Shown here piece by piece: positions 34,965 through 42,530 of a stretch of DNA of 64,000 nucleotides (positions within the stretch are counted from its first letter, which is position 1; every line of letters starts with the position of its first letter). Origin of the DNA: Acidobacteriaceae bacterium (lineage in GTDB: Bacteria; Acidobacteriota; Terriglobia; Terriglobales; Acidobacteriaceae); assembly GCA_003134655.1 (NCBI GenBank), contig PLBY01000042.1:1-64000 (forward strand), in the 5' to 3' direction. The notes beneath the pieces were generated by a model. The model made no database searches. It was not told where the DNA came from and saw only the letters and a program-made list of their open reading frames with translations. A program made the translations under genes and the position numbers.

Positions 34965-35624
34965 CTACGCTCCGCGTTTCGATTTCAAGTCAGCCAGCAA
35001 CTGCTCGATGCGGTCTTCCTTTTCGAGCGCGGCCAAGCGGTCGTCGAGGTTGTCGCCGGCGATTTCCGACTTCGCCTGGCTGACGGCCTCCGAGTGCGCT
35101 ACTTTGCGCTTCATGCGGTCGAACGCTGCGGCCTTGGAGCCGTCGCCTGAAGCCAGGCGCGCGTCGCTGGCCTTGCCAACAGCGCGGGCCCGGCGATGCT
35201 GCGCGATGAGCACGTCGGACTTAGCCTGCGCTTCCGTCAGTTTCTGCTCCAGTTGACGCAAGGCGGACTTCAGATTATCCACCTGCGCCTTCTGGTCCGA
35301 AACTTGCTGCGTGAAGTTCTCGCACAGTTCGCGATAGCTCTCCACTCGCAGCAATGAGGCGCGCGCCAGGTCGTCTTCTTTTTTGTCGACGGCGAGTTCG
35401 GCCTTGCGCATCCATTCGGCCACTTTGCTCTCATTTTCTTTCTGCTTGCTCTCGAGCAGGTGCTGGTCGGCGATGGCGATCGCCACCTGCGTTTTGACCT
35501 GCAGAAGCTGGTTCTGCATGTCGAGGATGACCTGCTTGATCATTTTTTCCGGCTCCTCGGCCTTGTCGATCAGGTCGTTGAGGTTGGCCCGGACTAGTGT
35601 CGAAACGCGCTCCAGTAGTGCCAT
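34965..35624 (-). CDS. pspA: Phage shock protein A / IM30 family (ESCRT-III-like)
   Basis: 219 aa of nearly continuous coiled-coil helices. The opening FERVSTLVRANLNDLIDKAEEPEKM-like pattern (here LLERVSTLVRANLNDLIDKA) and the IKQVILDMQNQL helix are diagnostic. PspA assembles on the inner membrane and protects it during stress. Here it lies in a cluster with flotillin, an NfeD-like protein and small glycine-zipper proteins under an XRE regulator. No pspF or pspBC was seen, so control probably differs from that in E. coli. Confidence 0.95.
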   Translation of the reverse strand: MALLERVSTLVRANLNDLIDKAEEPEKMIKQVILDMQNQLLQVKTQVAIAIADQHLLESKQKENESKVAEWMRKAELAVDKKEDDLARASLLRVESYRELCENFTQQVSDQKAQVDNLKSALRQLEQKLTEAQAKSDVLIAQHRRARAVGKASDARLASGDGSKAAAFDRMKRKVAHSEAVSQAKSEIAGDNLDDRLAALEKEDRIEQLLADLKSKRGA

Positions 35625-35641
35625 ATCGAACCCCCTTTTAG

Positions 35642-35671
35642 TTTCTAGATGCTAGCTTCTAGCTTTTAGCC
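35642..35671. repeat. Short tandem array (CTAGCTT units) overlapping a stop codon
   Basis: Imperfect units CTAGATG, CTAGCTT, CTAGCTT, TTAGCC lie between pspA and the glycine-zipper gene before it; the latter's stop codon falls inside the array. Confidence 0.65.
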
Positions 35672-35876
35672 AACCCTTTCGAGTTGGGTCGATCTTCTTC
35701 CTCGCATTGGGCTCGGTGGAGAACATCCCCCGCGCCACTGCAGTGCCGATTAAGATTCCGATCACGGCGGCTCCGACCGCCGTCGTGATGCTGAGAACAC
35801 CGACGATCATGCCGATCGCTGCTCCGATCGCGGTCACCAGCACAATTGCGGCTCCGAGCTTTCTGTTTATCGTCAT
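35652..35876 (-). CDS. Glycine-zipper membrane microprotein 3
   Basis: 74 aa. The start ATG at 35876 has GGAGGCAGGT upstream and overlaps the previous stop as ATGA. Two hydrophobic helices (about residues 8-28 and 31-49) carry small-residue GxxxG/AxxxA patterns (IGAAIGMIVG, VGAAVIGILIGTAVA), followed by a basic cytoplasmic tail. Related to the two microproteins just upstream. Probably helix-packing membrane proteins of the stress operon; exact function unknown. Confidence 0.7.
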   Translation of the reverse strand: MTINRKLGAAIVLVTAIGAAIGMIVGVLSITTAVGAAVIGILIGTAVARGMFSTEPNARKKIDPTRKGWLKARS

Positions 35877-36082
35877 ACCTGCCTCCGTAATTCATGCGCG
35901 CGGTGAATCTGCGCGCACTGTGGGCAGTCGGTGGACTTTCTGCGGATCGAGGCACCGATCAGAACTCCGATCGCTACTCCGATGACCAGCCAGACGCCCA
36001 TGTTTCCCGCCAGCACACCGAACACCGCACCCAGCGCCGCTCCCAGCGCAATACCCAATCCGGCATGTTTCGCATTGTTCAT
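35873..36082 (-). CDS. Glycine-zipper membrane microprotein 2, with CPxC tail
   Basis: 69 aa from the ATG at 36082 (GGAGTAGG upstream); a longer open frame to 36184 overlaps the preceding gene. Two helices rich in GxxxG/AxxxG motifs (GLGIALGAALGAVFGVLAG and VIGVAIGVLIG) are followed by a polar tail containing CPQC and two histidines, which might bind a metal. It resembles microprotein 1 in its first 40 residues. The stop overlaps the next start. Confidence 0.72.
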   Translation of the reverse strand: MNNAKHAGLGIALGAALGAVFGVLAGNMGVWLVIGVAIGVLIGASIRRKSTDCPQCAQIHRAHELRRQV

Positions 36083-36086
36083 GGTC

Positions 36087-36245
36087 CTACTCCAACTTCT
36101 GCCGTCCGATCGCAGCTCCGACGGCTGCGCCGATCGCGACTCCGACTGGCAACCAGACCGCAAGGTGTCCTGAGATAGCTCCAAGGGCGATTCCCAGCCC
36201 CGCTCCTAAGGCAATTCCTAATCCCGCATATTTCGGTTTCGTCAC
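36087..36245 (-). CDS. Glycine-zipper membrane microprotein 1
   Basis: 52 aa from a GTG with GAGG eight bases upstream. It begins MTKPKYAGLGIALGAGLG and is close to microprotein 2 (MNNAKHAGLGIALGAALG), indicating tandem duplication. Two transmembrane helices have dense small-residue zippers and a short basic end. It starts the run of three microprotein genes after flotillin, separated from the latter by 94 bp with a strong hairpin. Confidence 0.7.
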   Translation of the reverse strand: MTKPKYAGLGIALGAGLGIALGAISGHLAVWLPVGVAIGAAVGAAIGRQKLE

Positions 36246-36295
36246 GTATTCCTCAATTCCTCGCACAAGTCACGCGATCTCTTCAGTTACGCTCT

Positions 36296-36319
36296 GGGCA
36301 GGCTCCGAAGAGCCTGCCC
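36296..36319. other. Perfect hairpin after the flotillin gene
   Basis: A 10 bp stem (GGGCAGGCTC with GAGCCTGCCC) with a CGAA loop lies between flotillin and the microprotein genes. No U-tract follows. It may lower or stabilise expression of the downstream genes relative to flotillin, or be a mobile palindrome. Confidence 0.6.
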
Positions 36320-36339
36320 CAAGCGTGCGGTTGAGACCC

Positions 36340-37785
36340 CTAATTCTTCGAATCTCCAGCCGGCGGCTTCGGTGCTTTGTCGCCGATCAGCCGGATCTTG
36401 CTCATCAGCTCTGAGAGAGGCATACCCGAGAGCGTCTCAAACAGCGCCGGCACTTGCGCCGCCATCTTGGTGATGTCGCCGGTGACTTTGCTCATGCCCG
36501 CTCCGTCGCCGTTTCCAGTGGAGACGATGGTGATCTTGTCGACGTTGGCTAGCGGAGCGGCCAAGGCCTTCACGATCTCAGGCATGCTGGCGAACAGCCG
36601 GTCGATGACTGCCGCCTGGTTGTACTCCTGGAACGCTTCCGCTTTCACGTTCATCGCGCGGGCTTCGGCGTCGCCTTTCTTGAAGATGATTTCGGCTTCG
36701 GCTTCGCCTTGCGCGCGGATCGAAGATGCGTGGCCTTCGGCTTCGGCGATCAGGCGCTGCTTCTCGGCCGCGGCGAGAGTCTCAATACGCTGACGCTCGA
36801 TCTCCGCACCCTTCAACACGGTTGCGATCAGTTCCTTTTCGCGGCGGTTGATTTCCGCTTCCTGCACTTTGACCTGTTGCTCTTTCTCGATCTGTTGCAC
36901 TTTCACCTGCTCGGCGACGACCTGCTGCTGCATGATGTTGGTCTGAATGTCATAAGCCTTGTCGGCCTGCGCCTGCTGGCGTTTGGTGACTTCCAGGTAT
37001 TGCGCCTTTTTGATTTCCAGGTCGCGCTGTGATTCCGCCTGCTTGGCCAACGACAATGTCTCGGCCAGCACGCGCTCCTGATCGGCCTGCGCCTTGGCGA
37101 CAGCCGATTCCCGCTGCGCCAGGGCGCGCTTGATCGCCGTATCGCGGTCGGCTTCCGCCGTCGCAACATCGGCGTCACGCTTGATGCGTGCGACGTCGGG
37201 CTTGCCCATGTTGGTGATGTATTCGTTCTTGTCGCGAACTTCCTTGATGGTGAACGAGATGACTTCCAGCCCCATCTTGTTCATGTCTTCGGCGCACGTG
37301 CCACGCATGCGGTCGGAGACCATTTCCGGCTGCTTCACGATCTCTTCCACGGTGAGTTGGCCGATGATGCCGCGCAGGTGACCTTCCATCACGAGGCGGA
37401 TCAGGCCTTCGCGCTCCTGATCGGACTTGGTGAGGAACTGTTCTGCCGCGGTCAGCACAGACTCGCGATCGGACTTCACCTTGATCTGCGCCACGGCTTC
37501 GACCGTCACGGCGACGCCTTGCTTGGTATATAGATCCTGCTGTGGCGCCACATCGAACGACATGAGTTCGAGAGACAGGTCGCGACAAATCTGCACCATG
37601 GGCAATACCAGCGTTCCGTGGCCCTGCACCACGCGCGTCCCGCCCAGGCCGTACACAATGAGTGCCTCGTGCGGCCCCGCTTTGCGATAGAGCCTGGCCA
37701 TTCCGCTCATCAGGAAAAGAATGACCATCACTCCGAGCCCGACGAAGATCCAAATCTCCACCACGTTTGAAATCCCACTGAACAT
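36340..37785 (-). CDS. Flotillin-like SPFH protein
   Basis: 481 aa from an ATG with AGGAGG upstream. One N-terminal membrane helix (about residues 8-28), then an SPFH/PHB domain (about 35-215), a long charged coiled-coil region with EA repeats (about 215-380) and a flotillin C-terminus. It corresponds to YuaG/FloT-type proteins that organise membrane microdomains. An NfeD-like gene is two genes upstream, the usual partner. The DUF1648 gene lies between them. Confidence 0.92.
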   Translation of the reverse strand: MFSGISNVVEIWIFVGLGVMVILFLMSGMARLYRKAGPHEALIVYGLGGTRVVQGHGTLVLPMVQICRDLSLELMSFDVAPQQDLYTKQGVAVTVEAVAQIKVKSDRESVLTAAEQFLTKSDQEREGLIRLVMEGHLRGIIGQLTVEEIVKQPEMVSDRMRGTCAEDMNKMGLEVISFTIKEVRDKNEYITNMGKPDVARIKRDADVATAEADRDTAIKRALAQRESAVAKAQADQERVLAETLSLAKQAESQRDLEIKKAQYLEVTKRQQAQADKAYDIQTNIMQQQVVAEQVKVQQIEKEQQVKVQEAEINRREKELIATVLKGAEIERQRIETLAAAEKQRLIAEAEGHASSIRAQGEAEAEIIFKKGDAEARAMNVKAEAFQEYNQAAVIDRLFASMPEIVKALAAPLANVDKITIVSTGNGDGAGMSKVTGDITKMAAQVPALFETLSGMPLSELMSKIRLIGDKAPKPPAGDSKN

Positions 37786-37796
37786 AACGCCTCCTG

Positions 37797-38219
37797 TTAC
37801 GAATGCAGTGTTAGAAACCTCGGTCCGCTTGAGTCACGTACCGCTGGGGAGCTTGGGCCCATCAACTCGGAATGGGCTGGCGGCGGGTTCAGATTCCACT
37901 CGACGATCGAGTGATTTCCGAACCACACAAAACCGATCACCACGTAAAAGAGCACAAGGAGCGGCCACGCTGCCGCCGGCTTCAGGGCGTGCGCGATCAA
38001 CAATCCGACCGTGGACACAACCAGCATGAAAACCATGATGCCCAGGCCCAGTTCCAAGGCGCCTTCGCGGGACGTATAGCCATTGGGCTGCCAGTTGGCG
38101 TCGAAGTGCACCGCCATTCGCGTCGGCAACCTGTCCCAGTTGCGCCAGTAGCTCAGCGCTGTGATGGGCAGCGCCACCCACATCAGGGCGACCAGCGTCT
38201 TGTAGTAAAGTCCGTTCAT
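37797..38219 (-). CDS. DUF1648 membrane protein
   Basis: 140 aa from the ATG at 38219, with GGAGAG upstream; a longer frame to 38237 lacks this. Three hydrophobic helices are visible, and after the first is the DUF1648 signature region LPTRMAVHFDANWQPNGYTSR. The family is common in sporulation-unrelated and antimicrobial-stress membrane proteins (SdpI-like), with no defined activity here. It lies between the NfeD-like and flotillin genes, 11 bp before the latter, so it belongs to the membrane-stress operon. Confidence 0.8.
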   Translation of the reverse strand: MNGLYYKTLVALMWVALPITALSYWRNWDRLPTRMAVHFDANWQPNGYTSREGALELGLGIMVFMLVVSTVGLLIAHALKPAAAWPLLVLFYVVIGFVWFGNHSIVEWNLNPPPAHSELMGPSSPAVRDSSGPRFLTLHS

Positions 38220-38250
38220 AAACTCTCCGAGCGCCAAGCTCGTTCAGCAA

Positions 38251-38970
38251 TCAACGCTCTTGCGAATTGCCGGCGGTCATTTCGTCTTCACCCGACATTT
38301 CGCTCCACAAGCGAACGTACGCAATTCCCTTGTCGTAGCGCGTGACCACCACCTCGGTCCCTTTGGCGATTGCACTGCCGTCTTCGCTGCGGGCGCCACA
38401 GACGCGGCGCGTCCCGACTTGCGAGTAAATGATTTCGCCCGTGCCACCCTCGCGAATGGAAACCGACAGCCGGCCGAGCACACCAACCATCTCGTAGTCC
38501 GCGGGATCCATGTTTTCCTCGTCTGAAATCAGCACTCGGCTCAGGAATAGGAAAATGATTCCGCCCCCCACTAATCCGCTAGCGACCGAGAACAGCAATC
38601 CCAAGCCAACCCATACCGAAGAGAAGCGCGTCAGCAAATATCCCGTGCCGCCAAACCAGGCCAGAAACGCGGCCAGCGACGGAGGATTGAACGGCGAAAC
38701 GCTGCTGCCGCGCGATGCCTGATGCGCGCCTGGAGCGTGCGGCGCCGCCGGGCCGTGTGCTGAGGCCGGTGCGTGTCCACCCGCAACTGGAGCGTGCCCC
38801 ATGGGCGCGTGCCCTACCGGCAAGTGCGATACACCGTGTCCGTGAAAGTGCGGCAGATGCAAACGCCCGAAGCGTGCTCCTCCAAATACAAACGAAAAAA
38901 AACTGAAGCAGAAGCCGACCGCGAAACAGATCAGATAGAAATCGGACCAGCTGAAACCTGTCGACGTCAT
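38251..38970 (-). CDS. NfeD-like membrane protein (flotillin partner)
   Basis: 239 aa. An N-terminal helix, then a His/Pro/Ala-rich segment with HxHGHG and GHAPxGHAP repeats (about residues 37-85), two further helices (about 98-145) and a C-terminal OB-fold-like soluble domain (about 160-225: VGVLGRLSVSIREGGTGEI). This plan matches short NfeD/YuaF proteins that pair with flotillins, although the histidine-rich loop is unusual and might bind metal. Its start overlaps the XRE stop by ATGA. Confidence 0.8.
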   Translation of the reverse strand: MTSTGFSWSDFYLICFAVGFCFSFFSFVFGGARFGRLHLPHFHGHGVSHLPVGHAPMGHAPVAGGHAPASAHGPAAPHAPGAHQASRGSSVSPFNPPSLAAFLAWFGGTGYLLTRFSSVWVGLGLLFSVASGLVGGGIIFLFLSRVLISDEENMDPADYEMVGVLGRLSVSIREGGTGEIIYSQVGTRRVCGARSEDGSAIAKGTEVVVTRYDKGIAYVRLWSEMSGEDEMTAGNSQER

Positions 38971-39518
38971 CGGATTCGCCTCCCTTCTACATTCGTCTCT
39001 CCACGGGATGTGCGGCGATGATTGCCATTGCCGGCCGCAACCTCGGGCCGCAGCGCCTCGAGCAGGCGGTCGGCCAGTCCTGGCGTGTCGAGAATCGCGC
39101 CCAACAGCAGAAAACTACGGCGCGTGTCTTTTTCGCGAGCCGCTTTGATCAGCACGTTGCTGACTTCCGGGTCGCTGGCGAATTTTTCCGAACCTTGCAG
39201 CAGCCAGACATCGAGTTGACCTTCCGTGGTGCGCAGGTCCGAAGTCAGTTCCGCGTGGTAGCCGTCGGGGTCATCCACGAGAAAGCCGGGATGCACCTTG
39301 AAAAACTTGGCCAGCAGCGCGCGCGACGACTGAGTCATGTGCGGGCGCGCTCCGTTTTCGATCTGCGAGAGATAGGACTGGCTGATGGTATTGCCCTTGC
39401 CCAGCTCCTCGCGGATGGCACGCACCAGTTCGAGCTGTGTCATGGGACGCCCCAGACCGCGCAACGAGCCTTCGACTTCGCGCAGGTACCGAATTTTTTC
39501 GCCCAGCTTCACCGTCAC
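38967..39518 (-). CDS. XRE-type transcriptional regulator of the membrane-stress operon
   Basis: 183 aa from a GTG; a second GTG two codons later is also possible. The N-terminal Cro/XRE helix-turn-helix (about residues 5-72, with TISQSYLSQIENGARP) is followed by a helical C-terminal part. It is the first gene of the cluster leading to NfeD, DUF1648, flotillin, three microproteins and PspA. A palindrome overlapping the promoter just upstream suggests it controls this operon, including itself. Confidence 0.88.
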   Translation of the reverse strand: MTVKLGEKIRYLREVEGSLRGLGRPMTQLELVRAIREELGKGNTISQSYLSQIENGARPHMTQSSRALLAKFFKVHPGFLVDDPDGYHAELTSDLRTTEGQLDVWLLQGSEKFASDPEVSNVLIKAAREKDTRRSFLLLGAILDTPGLADRLLEALRPEVAAGNGNHRRTSRGETNVEGRRIR

Positions 39519-39542
39519 GCCCTTGACGCTCTATTTCAATAC

Positions 39543-39577
39543 GCAATATTTATATTGCAATTTGCGATGTATGTCAA
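39543..39577 (-). promoter_or_regulatory. Consensus promoter with overlapping palindromic operator
   Basis: Reading the minus strand: -35 TTGACA (39577-39572), a 17 bp spacer and -10 TATAAA (39554-39549). The perfect inverted repeat GCAATAT-AA-ATATTGC (39558-39543) covers the -10, and a second smaller palindrome GCAAATTGC (39565-39557) abuts it. A repressor bound here would block polymerase. The XRE protein encoded 25 bp downstream is the obvious candidate. Confidence 0.8.
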
Positions 39578-39643
39578 GAATGGAATCTGGCGCGTTTTCA
39601 AAGGCTTACAGGATAAGGTCGGATTGAACGGCTAGAAAAGCAA

Positions 39644-39670
39644 AACGCCCCCGGCTGGCCCGGAGGCGTT
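39644..39670 (-). terminator. Intrinsic terminator of the 39.7 kb exported-protein gene
   Basis: On the minus strand AACGCC pairs with GGCGTT around a GC-rich inner stem, followed by TTTTGCTTTT. It lies 40 bp after the stop of the gene at 39712-40062. Confidence 0.75.
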
Positions 39671-39711
39671 GCGACTCCTCTCTCTTCGTTTCGCTGTGGT
39701 GGAAAACGATG

Positions 39712-40062
39712 TTACTGCTTCGCGGCGTTGTGCTTGTCGCGGTAGATCTGGCGCGACTGGCGGTTCTGCTGGCGGTTAACCTGAGCCTTTTCCTGCGGGG
39801 TCAGCTTGCCGCCATTGGCAGCGCGGTCGTTGCGGACCTCTTTGTTAATGCGCGCCTGGTTCTTTTCCAGATGCGCGGTTTCACCGGCAGTCAACTGGCC
39901 GCTCTTCACGCCTTGCGCGATGCGGTCCTGCTGATTTTCCTGGCGCTTGCCGACTTCGCTCTTTGGTGCCGGATCAGGCGTGGCGGTGCTCTGGGCCACC
40001 ACCGGTATGGCCAACATCACAAGTGCTGCGCCCAACAAAGCATTCTTCAACTGGCTCGTCAT
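39712..40062 (-). CDS. Small exported charged-helix protein
   Basis: 116 aa from the ATG at 40062 with AGGGAGAG upstream; a longer frame to 40128 is unlikely. It has a signal peptide ending near VVAQ and a mature chain of about 90 residues of highly charged, Gln/Arg/Lys-rich helix with two related halves (GVKSGQLTAGETAHLEKNQ and GGKLTPQEKAQVNRQQNRQ), reminiscent of duplicated helical units. No known family assigned. A terminator follows, so it is probably monocistronic. Confidence 0.75.
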   Translation of the reverse strand: MTSQLKNALLGAALVMLAIPVVAQSTATPDPAPKSEVGKRQENQQDRIAQGVKSGQLTAGETAHLEKNQARINKEVRNDRAANGGKLTPQEKAQVNRQQNRQSRQIYRDKHNAAKQ

Positions 40063-40264
40063 AAGATCTCTCCCTGTGGATTTGTTTTTCCTGTCTGCTG
40101 CGATTGTGGCCACACGGAGAAGAAACACACGGTGTCAAGAAATGTTGCGCGGATTTTAGCTCGTTGATTACAGACGGGATGGAGCGAATCGGTTACTGAA
40201 GTTCTTCGAGGGATCGTCCAAACGCCGTGCGGGACGGGCTGTTCCGAGAGCTAGGCACTGAGCG

Positions 40265-41149
40265 CTACAGTCCGGCTTCGATGCGGGAGCGCGGATCGAG
40301 GTAGTCCCGCAGTGCGTCGCCAATGAAGTTAAAACTCAGCACGGCCAGCATCACGGCGAGAGCAGGAAAAAGGACGAGATGCGGCGCGTCGAACAGGTGG
40401 GCGCGGCCGTCGTTGAGCATAGCTCCCCAACTGGCGGTCGGCGGAGGAACGCCGAGTCCGAGAAAACTCATAGTGGCTTCCGCGAGAATCGCCCCAGCCA
40501 TTCCGATCGCAGCCTGTACGACCACGGGCTGAATGATATTGGGCAGAATGTGGCGAACGATGATGCGCAGGTCACTGGCGCCGAGCGCACGAGCCGCTTC
40601 GACGAATTCGCGTTCGCGAGCGGCAAGAACTTGTCCGCGGACCAGGCGCGCGTAGCCAACCCATCCTCCGAGCGACAGTGCCAGCACGAGATTGAAGATC
40701 CCAGGGCCGCGGAATGCGATGAATGCGATCGCGAGCAGAATTCCTGGAAAGGAGAGAAACGCATTCATCAAGACGACGTTGACGAAGCGGTCGATGCCTC
40801 CGCCATAGTATCCGGCGATGGAACCGATGATGAGTCCGAGGGCGAGCGAAGTGAGCACGACACAGGTGCCGACCAGCATGGAGATGCGCGCGCCATGGAT
40901 GACGCGAGAAAGAATGTCGCGGCCCAGTTCATCGGTACCGAACCAGTGGGCAGATGATGGGGAGTCCAGCCGAGTGGGCAGATTGATCGAGGCGGGATCC
41001 TGTGGGGCGATCCACGGTGCGAAAAGAGCAAAGATCACGAAGATCACCACTAATACCACGCCTATCGCCGCCAGCGGATTGTGGCGTGCATTTCCGGCAA
41101 CTCGGTGGCGGAACGAAATCGCGGCGATGGACATGAATAGGCTCGCCAC
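40265..41149 (-). CDS. dppC: Peptide/nickel ABC transporter permease (DppC/OppC type)
   Basis: 294 aa (GTG at 41149, or the ATG at 41134). An OppC-N region with APWIAPQDP and FGTDELGRDILSRV is followed by six hydrophobic helices, and the EAA loop EAARALGASDLRIIVRHILPN contacts the ATPases. It forms the importer channel with a DppB partner, which is found at 43527-44444, separated by two genes on the other strand. No substrate-binding protein or ATPase gene is visible nearby. Naming follows the family; the substrate is not known. Confidence 0.9.
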   Translation of the reverse strand: MASLFMSIAAISFRHRVAGNARHNPLAAIGVVLVVIFVIFALFAPWIAPQDPASINLPTRLDSPSSAHWFGTDELGRDILSRVIHGARISMLVGTCVVLTSLALGLIIGSIAGYYGGGIDRFVNVVLMNAFLSFPGILLAIAFIAFRGPGIFNLVLALSLGGWVGYARLVRGQVLAAREREFVEAARALGASDLRIIVRHILPNIIQPVVVQAAIGMAGAILAEATMSFLGLGVPPPTASWGAMLNDGRAHLFDAPHLVLFPALAVMLAVLSFNFIGDALRDYLDPRSRIEAGL

Positions 41150-41236
41150 AATCTTATAACGAGTGCTTGCACCAAATGCGATGGGCTGCGATCATCGTTC
41201 CGTTTTTATCAACTCTTCCAGTCCAAGGGCTCTCAT

Positions 41237-42178
41237 ATGCGAAAGTGTCTCTCTTCTCTCGCCGCAGTTGGCGTGCTCTCCGTCAGCCTGTTCGCGCAAA
41301 AGCCCGCATGGCAGCCCGCACCCGGTCACCTGAGCTTAAATCTCTGGCCGCACGGTGCGCCTGGTGCCGTGACGAATTCGGCTGCTGAGGTCGACACCAC
41401 GACCGCCAAAGATCATCTGATCGCCGGCAAGCCGGTCATCCGCCTGGGGAACGTGTCGACGCCTTCACTTACGGTTTACGCGCCTAAGCAAAAGAATACG
41501 GGCGCCGCGATTGTCGTCTTCCCGGGAGGCGGCTATCACATTTTGGCCATGGATCTCGAAGGCACGGAAGTTTGCGACTGGCTCAATTCTGCTGGCATCA
41601 CTTGCGTTCTAGTCAAATACCGCGTGCCTGATTCGGGGCCTTATCCCAAATCGCCGGCCGCCCTTCAGGATGCGCAGCGAGCGCTCGGGATCGTGCGGTC
41701 TCACGCGGCGGAGTGGCACATCGATCCAACGCGAATCGGGGCGCTCGGATTCTCTGCCGGAGCCCATCTTTCCGCAGCGCTCAGCACGCACTTCGAACAG
41801 CGTCTCTACGATCCCATCGACGAGGCGGACAGAGTCAGCTGCCGGCCCGATTTCGCCGTGATCGTTTATCCCGGCTACCTGGCTCTCTCCGAACAGAACT
41901 TTGCGCCCAATGCCGAGATTCATGTCACCAGCCAGACTCCGCCATCTTTTATGGTTCAGGCGGAAGACGATCCGGTGCATGTCGAAAACTCCACCGTCTA
42001 CTTCCTCGCTCTAAAGAGCGCCAAGGTCCCGGCGGAGATGCACCTCTACGCCAACGGTGGACACGGCTACGGATTGAGGCGCACGGAACTTCCGGTGACG
42101 TCCTGGCCGAGGCTGGTCGAGACTTGGCTGCAGACGATTCAGGTTGTGTCTGCGAGAACGCAGTCGCCGACTCACTAG
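41237..42178 (+). CDS. Exported alpha/beta hydrolase (esterase)
   Basis: 313 aa with a signal peptide (about residues 1-20). An oxyanion loop PGGGYH (about 96-101) and the nucleophile elbow GFSAGAH (Ser173) mark a BD-FAE/acetyl-esterase-like serine hydrolase, with a likely catalytic His in GGHGYG near the C-terminus and an Asp in QAEDDP. This suggests deacetylation of plant polysaccharides or another secreted ester substrate. It lies between dppC and dppB on the opposite strand. Divergent from dppC. Confidence 0.88.
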   Translation: MRKCLSSLAAVGVLSVSLFAQKPAWQPAPGHLSLNLWPHGAPGAVTNSAAEVDTTTAKDHLIAGKPVIRLGNVSTPSLTVYAPKQKNTGAAIVVFPGGGYHILAMDLEGTEVCDWLNSAGITCVLVKYRVPDSGPYPKSPAALQDAQRALGIVRSHAAEWHIDPTRIGALGFSAGAHLSAALSTHFEQRLYDPIDEADRVSCRPDFAVIVYPGYLALSEQNFAPNAEIHVTSQTPPSFMVQAEDDPVHVENSTVYFLALKSAKVPAEMHLYANGGHGYGLRRTELPVTSWPRLVETWLQTIQVVSARTQSPTH

Positions 42179-42530
42179 GCGGGCTCTTTGCGGTGAGTAA
42201 TGCCACGACCATCTTTTGAGCGTTCAGATCCTCGGAAGGAGTCACGCTACGCTAGCCGCTGGGTCAACGAACACAGCCACTCAATCATCCACTGCTACTC
42301 TTTTCCACTGAAACATCCACTTTCCCGCTCTACTCAAAGCCAAAGTCTGAGCAGGCAGCCGCACAGGGCACGAGTGGAAAAGTGCGCTATCTCAAGTCAT
42401 CTGAGGTAAAATGAGGGCCCCCTCTCGACGGCGAAGTGGTGGCGCAACGGAGCATTGTTCGGGAGATTCAGAGCAGGTTGATGTCGGGCACGTGGGCCTC
42501 TCTTAGAACGGAACCTGGGAGGTACAGGTG
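42179..42530. other. Intergenic gap between esterase and methyltransferase-like genes
   Basis: 352 bp with no convincing gene. Complementary TTTTCCACT and AGTGGAAAA motifs lie about 80 bp apart. Near 42410 a TAAAAT hexamer could serve as a -10 for the following gene. Otherwise nothing recognisable. Confidence 0.4.
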
